DNA from: Lewinellaceae bacterium
GTDB taxonomy: Bacteria > Bacteroidota > Bacteroidia > Chitinophagales > Saprospiraceae
Direction of reading: 5' to 3'
DNA: 64,000 nt
NCBI GenBank assembly: GCA_020636195.1
Contig: JACJYH010000001.1
Location: 1-64,000 of the forward strand
A model generated the notes under the pieces. That model ran no database searches, was not told the DNA's origin, and saw only the letters and a list, made by a program, of their open reading frames with translations. Position numbers and translations under genes: made by a program. Below, in pieces: positions 33,069-44,600 of this stretch (its first letter is position 1; each line of letters starts with the position of its first letter).

Positions 33069-33401
33069 AATGCATTATTTTAAAGTGCAAATAAACTATC
33101 CTTATGATAATTTTTTTATGCGTTGAGTCATAAATTCACCCATAATTCCTCAATTAAAATCTGTTTTCAGCCTAAACTCCATCTTAAAAGTAAATGATTA
33201 TAATTTGATATGTGGGTCATCCCTCTACGCAAATGAAGCTTCATTAAATCATAGAAACTAGAAAAATAAAATAGGTTACCACATAGCATTTTCAACACAT
33301 CTTGTTTCGCTTTTGAAATAAAAAAAACGTCTGCCCTCTTTGGGAAGAGCAGACGAATCAAAACAAAACGAAAAACCAACTTTCCTTAAATAACCATTTC
33401 T
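33069..33401. other. 333-bp gap between fasciclin and htrA genes
   Basis: No credible gene. It holds the terminator of the htrA gene (33328-33355) on the right and presumably the promoter of the fasciclin gene on the left; I see no clear TAnnTTTG box for the latter. Confidence 0.5.
33328..33355 (-). terminator. Intrinsic terminator of the HtrA gene
   Basis: CGTCTGC and GCAGACG form a 7-bp stem; on the minus strand it is followed by TTTTTTTATTTC, 47 bp after the htrA stop. Confidence 0.8.
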
Positions 33402-34607
33402 TTACAAAGCCTTCATAAGTTTGACAGGCAATGTTATTTCTTTGCCATTTCTATTGATACGAATCTTTATTATGTCACCTACTTTATTGTATTTCAGCGC
33501 TTTATCAATATCATCATAATTATGAATAACATTATCTCCGATACCAATAATCACATCACCGGAAAGGATTCCTCCCAACTGAGCGGCACTGGTTCTTAAT
33601 ACTTCTTCCACATAAAACCCTTGAGGGTTCTTTATTTTTAATTTGAATTCTTTTACCAAGTCTTCATTCACATCATAACCACCTACGCCCAAATTTGTGC
33701 GTTCTATATCTCCTCCATTCTGAATGATGTCTTGAACCACATGCCGTACGATGTTGCTTGGAATAGCAAAAGAATAACCCGCAAAAACACCTGTTGGTGC
33801 GGCTATCGCCGTGTTGATACCGATCAATTCACCTTCCAAATTTACTAAGGCACCACCGCTATTGCCCGGGTTGATGGCTGCATCTGTTTGAATAAACTCT
33901 TCTATGGCCTTCTTATCTTTGATGATGTCTAGTTTACGGCCTTTAGCACTGATGATACCTGCAGTAACTGTGGATGTCAAATATCCAAATGGATTTCCTA
34001 CTGCCAGCACCCATTCACCTACCTGAATATCATCAGAATTTCCCATTTTCATTGGCGTCAACCCTGATGCTTCTATTTTTATGACTGCTAAATCAGAAGA
34101 ATGATCTGTTCCTATTTTTCGTGCTTTGTATTTCTTTCCGTCACTATCCGTCACCGTAATTTCATCTGCAAAACCGACCACATGGTTATTTGTAACGATA
34201 TATCCATCCTGTGAATAAATCACACCGGACCCACTACCATTTTGTGGCTGTGAAAATGAATTGCCAAAAAAATCATCCAAGCTGAAAAAATCAGCGAATG
34301 GGTCTAAACTTTGATTTCGCCTCCTTTTTGCTAATGCCGACTCCTGACTTTCCTCCGCAAAAATATGGACAACAGAGCTTGTACTTCTTTTGGCACTCTC
34401 TACAAAATTTGATGGCGCATTAGCGTTGTTGTTACCAAAATTAGTATAAGAAACCTTAGATACCATCGGTAATTCTTCAGCCACATTCATGGAAGTAGTA
34501 GGTTTTAAAATCCACTGGCCCATAATCACCATTAAACCGCCAACAACCCCTGCAATGGTCATGGATAAAAATGACTTAGATGAAGGTATTCTATTGATCA
34601 AATTCAT
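33402..34607 (-). CDS. HtrA/DegP-family periplasmic serine protease
   Basis: 401 residues. An N-terminal signal anchor (FLSMTIAGVVGGLMVIMGQW) precedes a trypsin-like domain with catalytic His (TNNHVVG), Asp (HSSDLAVI) and Ser (NPGNSGGALV). One PDZ domain follows (LGGILSGDVIIGIGDNVIHN). DegQ/DegP proteins degrade misfolded envelope proteins. One PDZ rather than two is usual for the short DegS-like form. Confidence 0.93.
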   Translation of the reverse strand: MNLINRIPSSKSFLSMTIAGVVGGLMVIMGQWILKPTTSMNVAEELPMVSKVSYTNFGNNNANAPSNFVESAKRSTSSVVHIFAEESQESALAKRRRNQSLDPFADFFSLDDFFGNSFSQPQNGSGSGVIYSQDGYIVTNNHVVGFADEITVTDSDGKKYKARKIGTDHSSDLAVIKIEASGLTPMKMGNSDDIQVGEWVLAVGNPFGYLTSTVTAGIISAKGRKLDIIKDKKAIEEFIQTDAAINPGNSGGALVNLEGELIGINTAIAAPTGVFAGYSFAIPSNIVRHVVQDIIQNGGDIERTNLGVGGYDVNEDLVKEFKLKIKNPQGFYVEEVLRTSAAQLGGILSGDVIIGIGDNVIHNYDDIDKALKYNKVGDIIKIRINRNGKEITLPVKLMKAL

Positions 34608-34765
34608 TTTTTTGTGACGTATTTAGGACAAAACAGAACTTCTTCAAAATCGATTGTTACAAAAATGGTTTTTAACACAAGCTTAACTATGAAGTTTGCA
34701 AATCGTAAAGCATATTCAATGATATCAATATGCTACTTTAATTCAAGGCAAAAAACTACATCTCC

Positions 34766-37700
34766 CTACCTCACCACCGTCACATCTCCATGAAGCATTT
34801 CAGTGTGGCCATCATCATAGGTGACCTCTGCCACCCAAACGTACACACCCTGAGCACACGATTGTCCTCGATATCGGCCATCCCAGCCGTCTGATGGGTT
34901 ATTCAACTGTGCATTTTTCTTGGTGAAGACAATATTACCCCAGCGGTCATAGATGCTCAAATTGGGCAGTGTGATGTCACTCCTATTGCTACTGCCAAAA
35001 AAGATAGGATTGGCAGTGCCCGATGGATTGAAAATGGTGGGGAAAACGATGGAAATCTCCCTGTTGATACGCAATACAAGGGTATAAATGCTGTCGCAAC
35101 CTTCTTGGGATGCGTACACAGCGACGTATTGGCCTGATTCTGTGTAAGTGCGGCCATCGATGGGCCAGAGATAGTCTTTGTCTGTTTCTATGGTGTCGCC
35201 CTGGTGAAACTCAGGATAAATATCCAATGTCAGTGTCGCCAAGCTGTCGCAACCTGCTTGGTTTTTTGTAATATAGGTGTAGGTGCCGGAAGACGTGTAT
35301 TCTGTTCCATTCCAGAGGTAGATGGTACAGGCTTCTTGGCTATCATCTGAAGACGATCTATAATTGACGGTCAAATCCAGCGTTCGGATGCTATCACATC
35401 CAGCAATTGTTTTTGTGGCGACGGAATAAACTCCACTTTGTTTGTACGTAGTGCCTTGCCAAGTGATGCTGTCACATGCAGCCATCTTTTCTTTGATGTC
35501 GTAGCTCGGATGGATGGTCAAATCCAAGGTTGTGATGCTGTCACATCCAAAGATGGTATGTGATAGGTAGGTGTATTGTCCACTGGTATCGTATGTCATT
35601 CCGTGCCATGTGTAGCCGTCACATGCCGACTGTATGATGGTAAGACTTTCCATCGGGTGTATGATGAGGTCAAGCGTCACTAGGCTGTCACAGCCACTAC
35701 TACTCATAGTTTGGTAGGTGTATTGCCCTGACTGGGTGTAGGTGTTACCATTCCAGTCGTAGGACGTACAAGCGGACTGACTTTCTGATGTGTTCAGGAC
35801 ACTGGAAATGGTCAAATCCAGCGTTCGGATGCTATCACATCCTGCAATTGTTTTGTTTGTGATGGTATAAATACCACTTTGTTTGTAGGTGGTTCCTTGC
35901 CAAGTGATGCTGTCACATGCAGCCTTCGTTTCCATGATGTCGTAGCTCGGATGGATGGTCAAATCAAGGATGATGATGCTATCACACCCAAAGATGGTTT
36001 GCGATTGGAATGGATATTTCCCGGATGTATCGTAGATATTTCCATTCCATGAGTAACTATCGCATGCCGACTGTGTGATGGTAAGACTTTCCATCGGATG
36101 GATGGTGAGATTAAGCGTCACAATGCTGTCACAACCATTTGTGCTTTGAGTTTGGTAGGTGTATTTCCCTGACTGCGTATAGGTGCTTCCATTCCAGTTA
36201 AGATTCTCACAAGTAGCAACGGTTTCTTGCGCTGTTTTTCTATCGATCACCTGCAAGTTGAGAATGGTGATCAAACTATCGCACCCACTCACATTCATTA
36301 TTTGATGGCTGTAAGCTCCTGAAGTGGTGAGAAGGTCACCATAGAAGTCATAGGTGTCGCCCTGACAGATTTCTTCCGTCTTCAGTAGTTTGTAGGGCAT
36401 CAATGTCTGGAACACATTGTCGGTGTAGTCGCACTCGTCGATGTCATAATGCGACGTGTTGGATACGACAATGGGATATTTGTCGGTATTGACGATCATC
36501 CAGATGGACGTCATGGAGGTCTCAGGGATGGTGACGGTGCGTACAATCCGCTCACCTGCCTGTACGTCCACATCGGTGTGGTAGGTAGTGAGCAAGGTTC
36601 CACCTGCTTGTGGGTCGCCGCTGTAGAAGCTGATGGGAAGGTTGCTGCCCGCTGTCTTCGATGCATCCGATCGATTTTCTACACCGAAGGTGACAATGTA
36701 TTCCTTCATTACCGGATCGGAGTTGATGCAGGTAATGTCTCCGAGGAGCGACGCTGCCGCCACGGGGTAGTTGCCATCCTCGTCGATAAGCGACTCTTGC
36801 ACCATGAAGTTGTTGTATTTGCCATTTTTATAGGTGGCGGGATTTTGCATATATTGTGGCACCGTGCCATCGTCGTTGATGAAGAGAGGATTATAGGCGT
36901 ATTGGTGCCAGATATTACGTGCCGGTGCCCAATGCTGACCGGGCGGTGGACCGAAGATGGTGAGTTTTCCATCACCATTTTGATCCATACACGTCACGCA
37001 GATGCGCGCTTCTCCATTTTTTTCAAGGGCAGTGACAATGGGCATTTCTGACAATGTTGGAGAAACACAAGTTTTTCTTATGGAAGCTTTCAAATTTCCA
37101 TTTTCATCCAGTGTAATTAGATGCAGATCATTATCATCTCTTACGATAATTTCATTGAATCCGTCGTGATTTAAATCAAAAGTTGTTACACCAATTTTTC
37201 CTGACGAATCTGTAATTATTATTTCTGAAAGAGAAAAAATTGTATCCTTCGAAATTTTTATTAAATAGACACTGCTATTGAAACTACAAATTGCAACATT
37301 TGTGGTATCGTTTAGTTGGCCTACAGTTAGGTAGCTTGGTAACCAGTATCCATAATTACTATTGAATTTACTACTATTCAATAGTTTTATTTGTTGACTG
37401 TCAACTGTATAAACGTATAAATTACTTGATATTGATGGATACATCGCACTATAAACTACATCCAATTTCCCATCATTATCAATATCACTTATAGCCACAA
37501 ACCCATCAACATTTTTACCATTTAAAGCAAAGTTTATTGGCATCATTGTATTTCCTGCTTCACCATTCGAATTAGTAATGTTTACTTTATACACTGTATA
37601 ACCAGCTATCAATTCTAAGTTACCATCTTCATTATCTACATCTTCCGCAATTGTCATTGAGCGCATTTTAAATCTTCTTGCAGCATAATTATCGCCTATT

Positions 37701-38383
37701 CCCATACCAAAGTCTTTTCCATCACAAAGTTTAACTCCAGTTATAGAATTATAAATTTCATTATGAATATAAACTTCTGGAATGCCATCTCGATTAAAAT
37801 CTGCAATGCCCACCATTCCACCATATGTAACAAAATTAAAATTTACTCCATAATCTTTATTTGAAATCCATTTAATATTACCTAGGATATCAAAACATAT
37901 TAACTTTCCTCGCGTAGATTCTGGATTTTTTTCATGATTTAATGCAGCTAGAAATATTTCAGGAACGCAATCTTTATCCACATCTACTATAGCGATCGGT
38001 TGGGGATTTGCGTTATTATAAAAGGGAACTTTAATTTTCCATTTAATTTCTAAAGTTTTTCCGTCAACTATATACAGTGTATCAGAACCATAAAAAGGCT
38101 CTTCAAGAACAGTTTGAGGCATTACCATTAGTTCATTAATTCCATCTCCATCCATGTCATATGATAGCGGAGTATGAACATCAGAAACCGCAAATTCACT
38201 TTGAATCAATTTTTCTAAATCTATTTTGCCAACCGTTGATTGAAACTTCTTTAATCCATAGCATTTATCTTCACATTGGCAATACCCGATTTGAATTATA
38301 AAACACAAGCAAGCAATACTAAAAAACCATCTCATAATTGTGAAAGATAATTTTTTAAAAGGGCTAAAGAATGCATTGACCAT
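34766..38383 (-). CDS. Giant T9SS type B protein with FG-GAP head and Cys-repeat stalk
   Basis: Up to 1205 residues; translation may start at the internal Met before RWFFSIACLCF (38335), which gives a cleaner signal peptide. The head (~1-470) has FG-GAP/VCBS calcium-loop repeats (DMDGDGINELMV, DVDKDCVPEIFLA, DFNRDGIPEVYIH, DLNHDGFNEIIV), a propeller-like fold. A second region (YNPLFINDDGTVPQYM ... DIDECDYTDNVFQTL) is CARDB-like. The stalk has nine ~49-residue units with a GCDSxxTLxL core. The end (SIYDRWGNIVF ... GVYVWVAEVTYDDG) is the gliding-associated/T9SS type B sorting domain. Probably a cell-surface adhesin. Paralogous to the next gene. Confidence 0.85.
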   Translation of the reverse strand: MVNAFFSPFKKLSFTIMRWFFSIACLCFIIQIGYCQCEDKCYGLKKFQSTVGKIDLEKLIQSEFAVSDVHTPLSYDMDGDGINELMVMPQTVLEEPFYGSDTLYIVDGKTLEIKWKIKVPFYNNANPQPIAIVDVDKDCVPEIFLAALNHEKNPESTRGKLICFDILGNIKWISNKDYGVNFNFVTYGGMVGIADFNRDGIPEVYIHNEIYNSITGVKLCDGKDFGMGIGDNYAARRFKMRSMTIAEDVDNEDGNLELIAGYTVYKVNITNSNGEAGNTMMPINFALNGKNVDGFVAISDIDNDGKLDVVYSAMYPSISSNLYVYTVDSQQIKLLNSSKFNSNYGYWLPSYLTVGQLNDTTNVAICSFNSSVYLIKISKDTIFSLSEIIITDSSGKIGVTTFDLNHDGFNEIIVRDDNDLHLITLDENGNLKASIRKTCVSPTLSEMPIVTALEKNGEARICVTCMDQNGDGKLTIFGPPPGQHWAPARNIWHQYAYNPLFINDDGTVPQYMQNPATYKNGKYNNFMVQESLIDEDGNYPVAAASLLGDITCINSDPVMKEYIVTFGVENRSDASKTAGSNLPISFYSGDPQAGGTLLTTYHTDVDVQAGERIVRTVTIPETSMTSIWMIVNTDKYPIVVSNTSHYDIDECDYTDNVFQTLMPYKLLKTEEICQGDTYDFYGDLLTTSGAYSHQIMNVSGCDSLITILNLQVIDRKTAQETVATCENLNWNGSTYTQSGKYTYQTQSTNGCDSIVTLNLTIHPMESLTITQSACDSYSWNGNIYDTSGKYPFQSQTIFGCDSIIILDLTIHPSYDIMETKAACDSITWQGTTYKQSGIYTITNKTIAGCDSIRTLDLTISSVLNTSESQSACTSYDWNGNTYTQSGQYTYQTMSSSGCDSLVTLDLIIHPMESLTIIQSACDGYTWHGMTYDTSGQYTYLSHTIFGCDSITTLDLTIHPSYDIKEKMAACDSITWQGTTYKQSGVYSVATKTIAGCDSIRTLDLTVNYRSSSDDSQEACTIYLWNGTEYTSSGTYTYITKNQAGCDSLATLTLDIYPEFHQGDTIETDKDYLWPIDGRTYTESGQYVAVYASQEGCDSIYTLVLRINREISIVFPTIFNPSGTANPIFFGSSNRSDITLPNLSIYDRWGNIVFTKKNAQLNNPSDGWDGRYRGQSCAQGVYVWVAEVTYDDGHTEMLHGDVTVVR

Positions 38384-38391
38384 TAGGTTTC

Positions 38392-38484
38392 TTATAATTT
38401 TACCATTTTCACACTTTTACACATTCCATCTCTGGAATGGTATCTTAGCATACAAATTGTGAAAAACAGAAATAAATTTTTCAT
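38392..38484 (-). pseudogene. 30-residue mini-ORF upstream of the 1205-residue gene
   Basis: Read as MKNLFLFFTICMLRYH then SRDGMCKSVKMVKL. Its first nine codons lie inside the ~175-bp repeat shared with 45294-45467, and it ends 8 bp before the giant gene. The start looks like a signal peptide and the end (VKMVKL) like the last residues of a T9SS type A tail, with nothing between. Either a deletion remnant or a leader peptide. Confidence 0.4.
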
Positions 38485-38633
38485 AAGAACGAAATTTTTA
38501 AATCTAAAAAATTAATAATTTTACTGAAATAATGAGGGCATCTCGTCTCTTCTGTGTGCACATCTTTCCTCTTCCCCTTATCTCAAATGTAAATATACAC
38601 CTTGTTCTTGAACTTTGCAAATAAAATGTTAAG
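38459..38633 (-). repeat. ~175-bp promoter/leader repeat, copy A
   Basis: Nearly identical to 45294-45467, with a handful of differences. On the minus strand it contains a TACATTTG -7 box (38584-38591), a ~100-nt conserved leader and the first codons of a mini-ORF. It lies upstream of the 1205-residue gene, so it is probably the promoter of that gene. Confidence 0.75.
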
Positions 38634-38639
38634 ATCTCC

Positions 38640-41600
38640 CTACCTCACCACAGTCACATCTCCATGTAGCATCTCGGTGTGGCCATCATCGTAGGTGACC
38701 TCTGCCACCCACACGTACACACCCTGAGCACACGATTGTCCTCGATATCGGCCATCCCAACCGTCTGACGGATCATTCAACTGTGCATTTTTCTTGGCGA
38801 AGACAACATTGCCCCAGCGGTCATAGATGCTGAAATTGGTCAGTGTGATGTCACTCCTATTGCTACTGCCAAAAAAGATAGGATTGGCAGTGCCCGATGG
38901 ATTGAAAATGGTAGGGAAAACGATGGAAATCTCCCTGTTGATACGCAATACAAGGGTATAAATGCTGTCGCAACCTTCTTGGGATGCGTACACAGCGACG
39001 TATTGGCCTGATTCCGTGTAAGTGCGCCCATCGATGGGCCAGAGATAGTCTTTGTCTGTTTCTATGGTGTCGCCCTGGTGAAACTCAGGATAAATATCCA
39101 ATGTCAGTGTCGCCAAGCTGTCGCAGCCCGCTTGGTTTTTTGTAATATAGGTGTAGGTGCCGGAAGATGTGTATTCTGTACCATTCCAGAGGTATATGGT
39201 ACACGCTTCTTGGCTATCATCTGAAGACGATCTGTAATGGACTGTCAAATCCAGCGTTCGGATGCTATCGCAGCCTGCCACTGTTTTTGAAGCGATGGTG
39301 TATATCCCACTTTGTTTGTAGGTGGTTCCTTGCCATGTGATGCTGTCACATGCAGCCATCTTTTCTTTGATGTCGTAGCTCGGATGGATGGTCAGATCCA
39401 AGGTTGTGATGCTGTCACATCCAAAGATGGTTTGTGATTGGAAAGGATATTTCCCTGATGTATCGTAGATATTTCCATTCCATATGTAGCTATCACATGC
39501 CGACTGTGCGATGGTAAGACTTTCCATCGGGTGAATGGTGAGATCAAGCGTTACAATGCTGTCACAACCGCTGCTGCTCATTGTTTGGTAGGAATATTGT
39601 CCTGATTGGGTGTAGGTGCTACCATTCCAGTCATAGGACGTGCAAGATGACTGACTTTCTGATGTGTTCAGGACATTGGAAATGGTCAGATCCAGCGTTC
39701 GAATGCTATCACAGCCTGCAAGTGTTTTAGTGGCGACGGTATAAACTCCACTTTGATTGTAGGTGGTTCCTTGCCAAGTGATGCTGTCACATGCAGACTT
39801 CGTTTCCATGATGTCGTAGCTCGGATGGATGGTCAAATCCAAGGTTGTGATGCTGTCACATCCAAAGATGGTTTGTGATTGGAATGGATATTTCCCGGAT
39901 GTATCGTAGATATTTGCATTCCATGTGTAGCTGTCACATGCCGACTGTGTGATGGTAAGACTTCCCGTTGGGTGGATGGTGAGATCAAGCGTTACAATGC
40001 TGTCACAACCACTGCTACTCATCGTTTGAAAGGTGTATTGCCCTGACTGCGTGTAGGTGTTACCATTCCAGTCATAGGACGTGCAAGATGACTGGCTTTC
40101 TGATGTGTTCAGGACATTGGAAATGGTCAGATCCAGCGTTCGAATGCTATCACAGCCTGCAAGTGTTTTAGTGGCGACGGTATAAACTCCACTTTGATTG
40201 TAGGTGGTTCCTTGCCAAGTGATGCTGTCACATGCAGCCATCGTTTCTTTGATGTCGTAGTTCGGATGGATGGTCAAATCCAAGGTTGTGATGCTGTCAC
40301 ACCCAAAGATAGTTTGTGATTGGAAATTGAATTTCCCGGATGTATCGTAGATATTTCCATTCCATGTGTAGCTGTCACATGCTGACTGTGTGATGGTAAG
40401 ACTTCCCGTTGGGTGGATGGTGAGATTAAGCGTTACAATGCTGTCACAGCCATTTGCGCTCATAGTTTGGTAGGTGTATTGCCCTGACTGGGTGTAGGTG
40501 CTTCCATTCCAGTCATAGGATGTACAAGATGACTGGCTTTCTGATGTGTTCAGTACATTGGAAATGGTCAAATCCAGCGTTCGGATGCTATCACATCCCG
40601 CAGATGTTTTGGAAGTGACGGTATAAACTCCACTTTGTTTGTACGTAGTGCCTTGCCAAGCGATGCTGTCACACGCAGCCTTCGTTTCTTTGATGTCGTA
40701 GCTCGGATGGATGGTCAAATCCAAGGTTGTAATACTGTCACACCCAAAAATGGTTTGTGATTGGAATGGATATTTCCCGGATGTATCGTAGATATTTCCA
40801 TTCCATGAGTAACTATCGCATGCCGACTGTGTGATGGTAAGACTTTCCATCGGATGGATGGTGAGATTAAGCGTCACAATGCTGTCACAACCATTTGTGC
40901 TTTGAGTTTGGTAGGTGTATTTCCCTGACTGCGTATAGGTGCTTCCATTCCAGTTAAAATTCTCACAAGTAGCAACGGTTTCTTGTGCTGTTTTTCTATT
41001 GGTCACCAGCAAGTTGAGAATGGTGATCACGCTATCGCACCCACTCACATTCATTATTTCATGGCTGTAAACTCCGGATGTGGTGAGAAGGTCACCATAA
41101 AAGTCATAGGTGTCGCCCTGACAGATTTCTTCCGTCTTCAGGAGTTTGTAGGGCATCAAGGTCTGGAACACATTGTCAGTGTAGTCGCACTCGTCGATGT
41201 CGTAATACGATGTGTCGGAGACGATGATGGGATATTTGTCGGTATTGACGATCATCCAGATGGACGTCATGGCGGTCTCAGGGATGGTGACGGTGCGTTC
41301 TATCCGCTCACCTGCCTGTACATCCACATCGGTGTGGTAGGTAGTGAGCAAAGTGCCACCTGCTTGTGGGTCGTCGCTGTAGAAGCTGACAGGAAGGTTG
41401 CTGCCAGCTGTCTTCGATGCATCTGCACGATTTTCTACACCGAAGGTGACAATGTATTCCTTCATTACCGGATCGTAGTCGATGCAGGTGATGTCCCCAA
41501 AGAGCGATGCTGCTGCCACGGGGTAGTTGCCATCCTCGTCGATAAGCGACTCTTGCACCATGAAGTTGTTGTATTTGCCATTTTTATAGGTGGCGGGATT

Positions 41601-44600
41601 GTGCATGTATTTTGGCACCGTGCCATCGTCGTTGATGAAGAGTGGATTGTAGGCGTACTGGTGCCAGATATTACGTGCCGGTGCCCAATGCTGGCCTGGT
41701 GGCGGACCGAAGATGGTGAGTTTTCCATTGCGATCATTTATGTTTTGGGCACAAGTTACACAGATTTTAGCTTCACCTGTGCCGTCGATGTCGGCGACAA
41801 TGGCCATCTCGGCTGATGTACCTGAGATGCATGGATAACTATACAACAAGGTAGGATTGTTGGTCTTCAAGCTAAATATCTTCAATGATACCTCATCGCG
41901 ATGGATCACCTCCTTGATACCATCACCATCTAGGTCAAATAGAGTTGGTACAGTTCCGTTAGAATTGTCATTTAATAGAAGATGCCAGTTACTTTTTAAG
42001 TTAAGCTCAGGCTTAAAAATATAGTTTTTTAAAGAATCAAATAAGTTTTTTCCAGATCTCATGACAAAAAACTCCATACTATTGGAGGATTTGTTTTTAT
42101 CTATCATGATTGGACCATAAAATGAAAATGGATCATCATTGGTTGTAAAGAGCAGTTCTGTGGCATTATTTTTCAATGTGTAACCGTATAAGTCAATATT
42201 GATTGGTGGAAATAATTGATAAAAACCACCACCAGATACCACAACATCCAAGATGCCATCCTCATTTAAATCGGCAACAGATGTAAAACCATCAGCGAAG
42301 CGTCCAATATCTATATTGTGTGGTGTCATATTATTTCCAGTAGTGCCATTTGGATTGGTGATATTGATATCATATATCGTAAACCCAGCAGCCAATTCTA
42401 ATTCCGGATCGTCATCAAAATTTGCAGCAACACATACTGATTGGGTTCTTCCAGCTCCAGATGTGATTGATTTTCCTGTTCCATTTGGTCCACCATCACA
42501 AAGCTTTTTGCCATTGGCGGCATTGAATATCTCATTATATATACATACTTCGGCTATGCCATCTTGATTAAAATCAGCTAAAATTAAACCACCTCCAAAA
42601 TCACCGTTTTGCTCTAAAGTTGATAAATTTTTTCCATAAATATCATCACTTATCCATTTTATATTGCCATTTAAATCATAACAAACCAACCTGCTTTTCA
42701 AATTTTCAGGGTTTAAATTTGCATCAGCTGAAGATGCCAAAATAATTTCTTTTATACAGTCATTATCGATATCTGCAATCACTATTGAACCTGTGCTTGC
42801 TGTATTAAAATATACTGAGTTTACTTTATTAACTATCGTGAAAGTTTTTGAATCGATTATAAAAATTTCATTTGAAAAATAAAAATTAGTGGCTTTATAA
42901 ATTACCAATTCAGGAATGTCATCATTTTCAACATTAATTATTAGAGGTGTGCAGGTTATTGATACTTCATGCCCTTCCCATACTTTTTGTGCAAAATCGA
43001 CTCCATTTGGACCACTTAGTGGAATAAACTTTTTCTTTGAGTAGCATTGCTCCATACATCCTGTCGTACATGATTTAATTCCGAGATTCAACTCCACTAT
43101 CACGCTATCGCACCCGCTCGCATTCATTATTTCATGGCTGTAAACTCCAGAAGTAGAGAGGATGTTGCCATAGAAATCATAGGTGTCGCCCTGACAGATT
43201 TCTTCCGTCTTCAGAAGTTTGTAGGGCATCAAGGTCTGGAACACATTATCGGTGTAGTCGCACTCGTCGATGTCATAATACGACGTATCGGAGACGACGA
43301 TGGGATATTTGTCGGTATTGACGATCATCCAGATGGACGTCATGGCGGTCTCAGGGATGGTGACGGTGCGTTCTATCCGCTCACCTGCCTGTACATCCAC
43401 ATCTATGTGGTAGGTAGTGAGCAAGGTGCCGCCTGCTTGTGGGTCGCCGCTGTAGAAGCTGACGGGAAGATTGCTGCCCGCTGTCTTCGATGCATCTGCA
43501 CGATTTTCTACACCGAATGTGACGGTATATGCTTTCTGCGCCGGATCGTAGTCGATGCAGGTGATGTCTCCAAAGAGCGATGCTGCCGCCACGGGATAGT
43601 TGCCATCCTCGTCGATAAGCGACTCTTGCACCATGAAGTTGTTGTACTTTCCATTTTTATAGGTGGCGGGATTGTGCATATACTGTGGCACGGTACCATC
43701 GTCGTTGATGAAGAGTGGATTGTAGGGAATGTACCATTGATTCCTAGAAGGTGTCCACCCATTTTTAATGCCTGACCCAAAAATAGAGATTTTAGCATTT
43801 ATATAATTATATTTATCATCAAAATCTGAACAAAGGATAAATATTTTAGTCTCACCAGATTCATCACTTGTGGCTATCGACGGAAATTCATTCCCTGTTG
43901 AAGAATAACATATTTGTTTTATAATTTCCTTTGGCTTTGTAATGCTGTCTTCGAGAATAATTAAATATTGCTCATCTCTATAAATAATCTCATTTATGTT
44001 ATCACCATTAAAATCAAATAAAGTAGCTCCTGTTCCTAATGAACTCTCAACAGTTTTATATATCCAACTTTTTTGTATTCCTACTGAAGGATCATATGTA
44101 TATTTTCTTAAACTATCATATGAAGTAAGGATTAAGGTATTATAAATTGATGTTGTAGTTCTACCAATAGACATCTGGTTAAATGAAAAATATCTTTTTT
44201 CCTCGTATTTACTTTTTAATATTGGTTGACCATTTTCTATAGTATATATATATATTAAAGTAGATCTAGTCTGACTTGAAAATACGATTATATCTAATTT
44301 TCCGTCTAAATCCATGTCTGAAATAGCTGTAAATCCATCTCTTAGCTCACCATTAATCATTATATTCATTGGCAGCATTGAATTTCCAATTGAGCCATTT
44401 GTATTAGTAATTTTTACTTTATACACTGTATATCCTGATGCTAACTCCAAATCTTCATCATCATTATCCAAATTTGCCGCAATGCTCAAAGATGAAAACA
44501 CATAAAGACCGCATCCATTTGATCCTCCTTCAGCTAATTTTACTCCTGTGCGTGCATTGAAAATTTCATTATGAATATACACTTCCGGAATACCATCATG

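Noticed and set aside
36449..37051. Long open frames on the plus strand opposite the giant T9SS genes (also 40983-41816 and 43134-43775).
   Set aside because: They are antisense shadows of repeated coding DNA; the same frame opens in each duplicated block and the products have no family features.
39240..40980. Tandem 441-bp repeats as a noncoding satellite or CRISPR-like array.
   Set aside because: The repeats stay in one reading frame for more than 500 codons and encode regular GCDS units.
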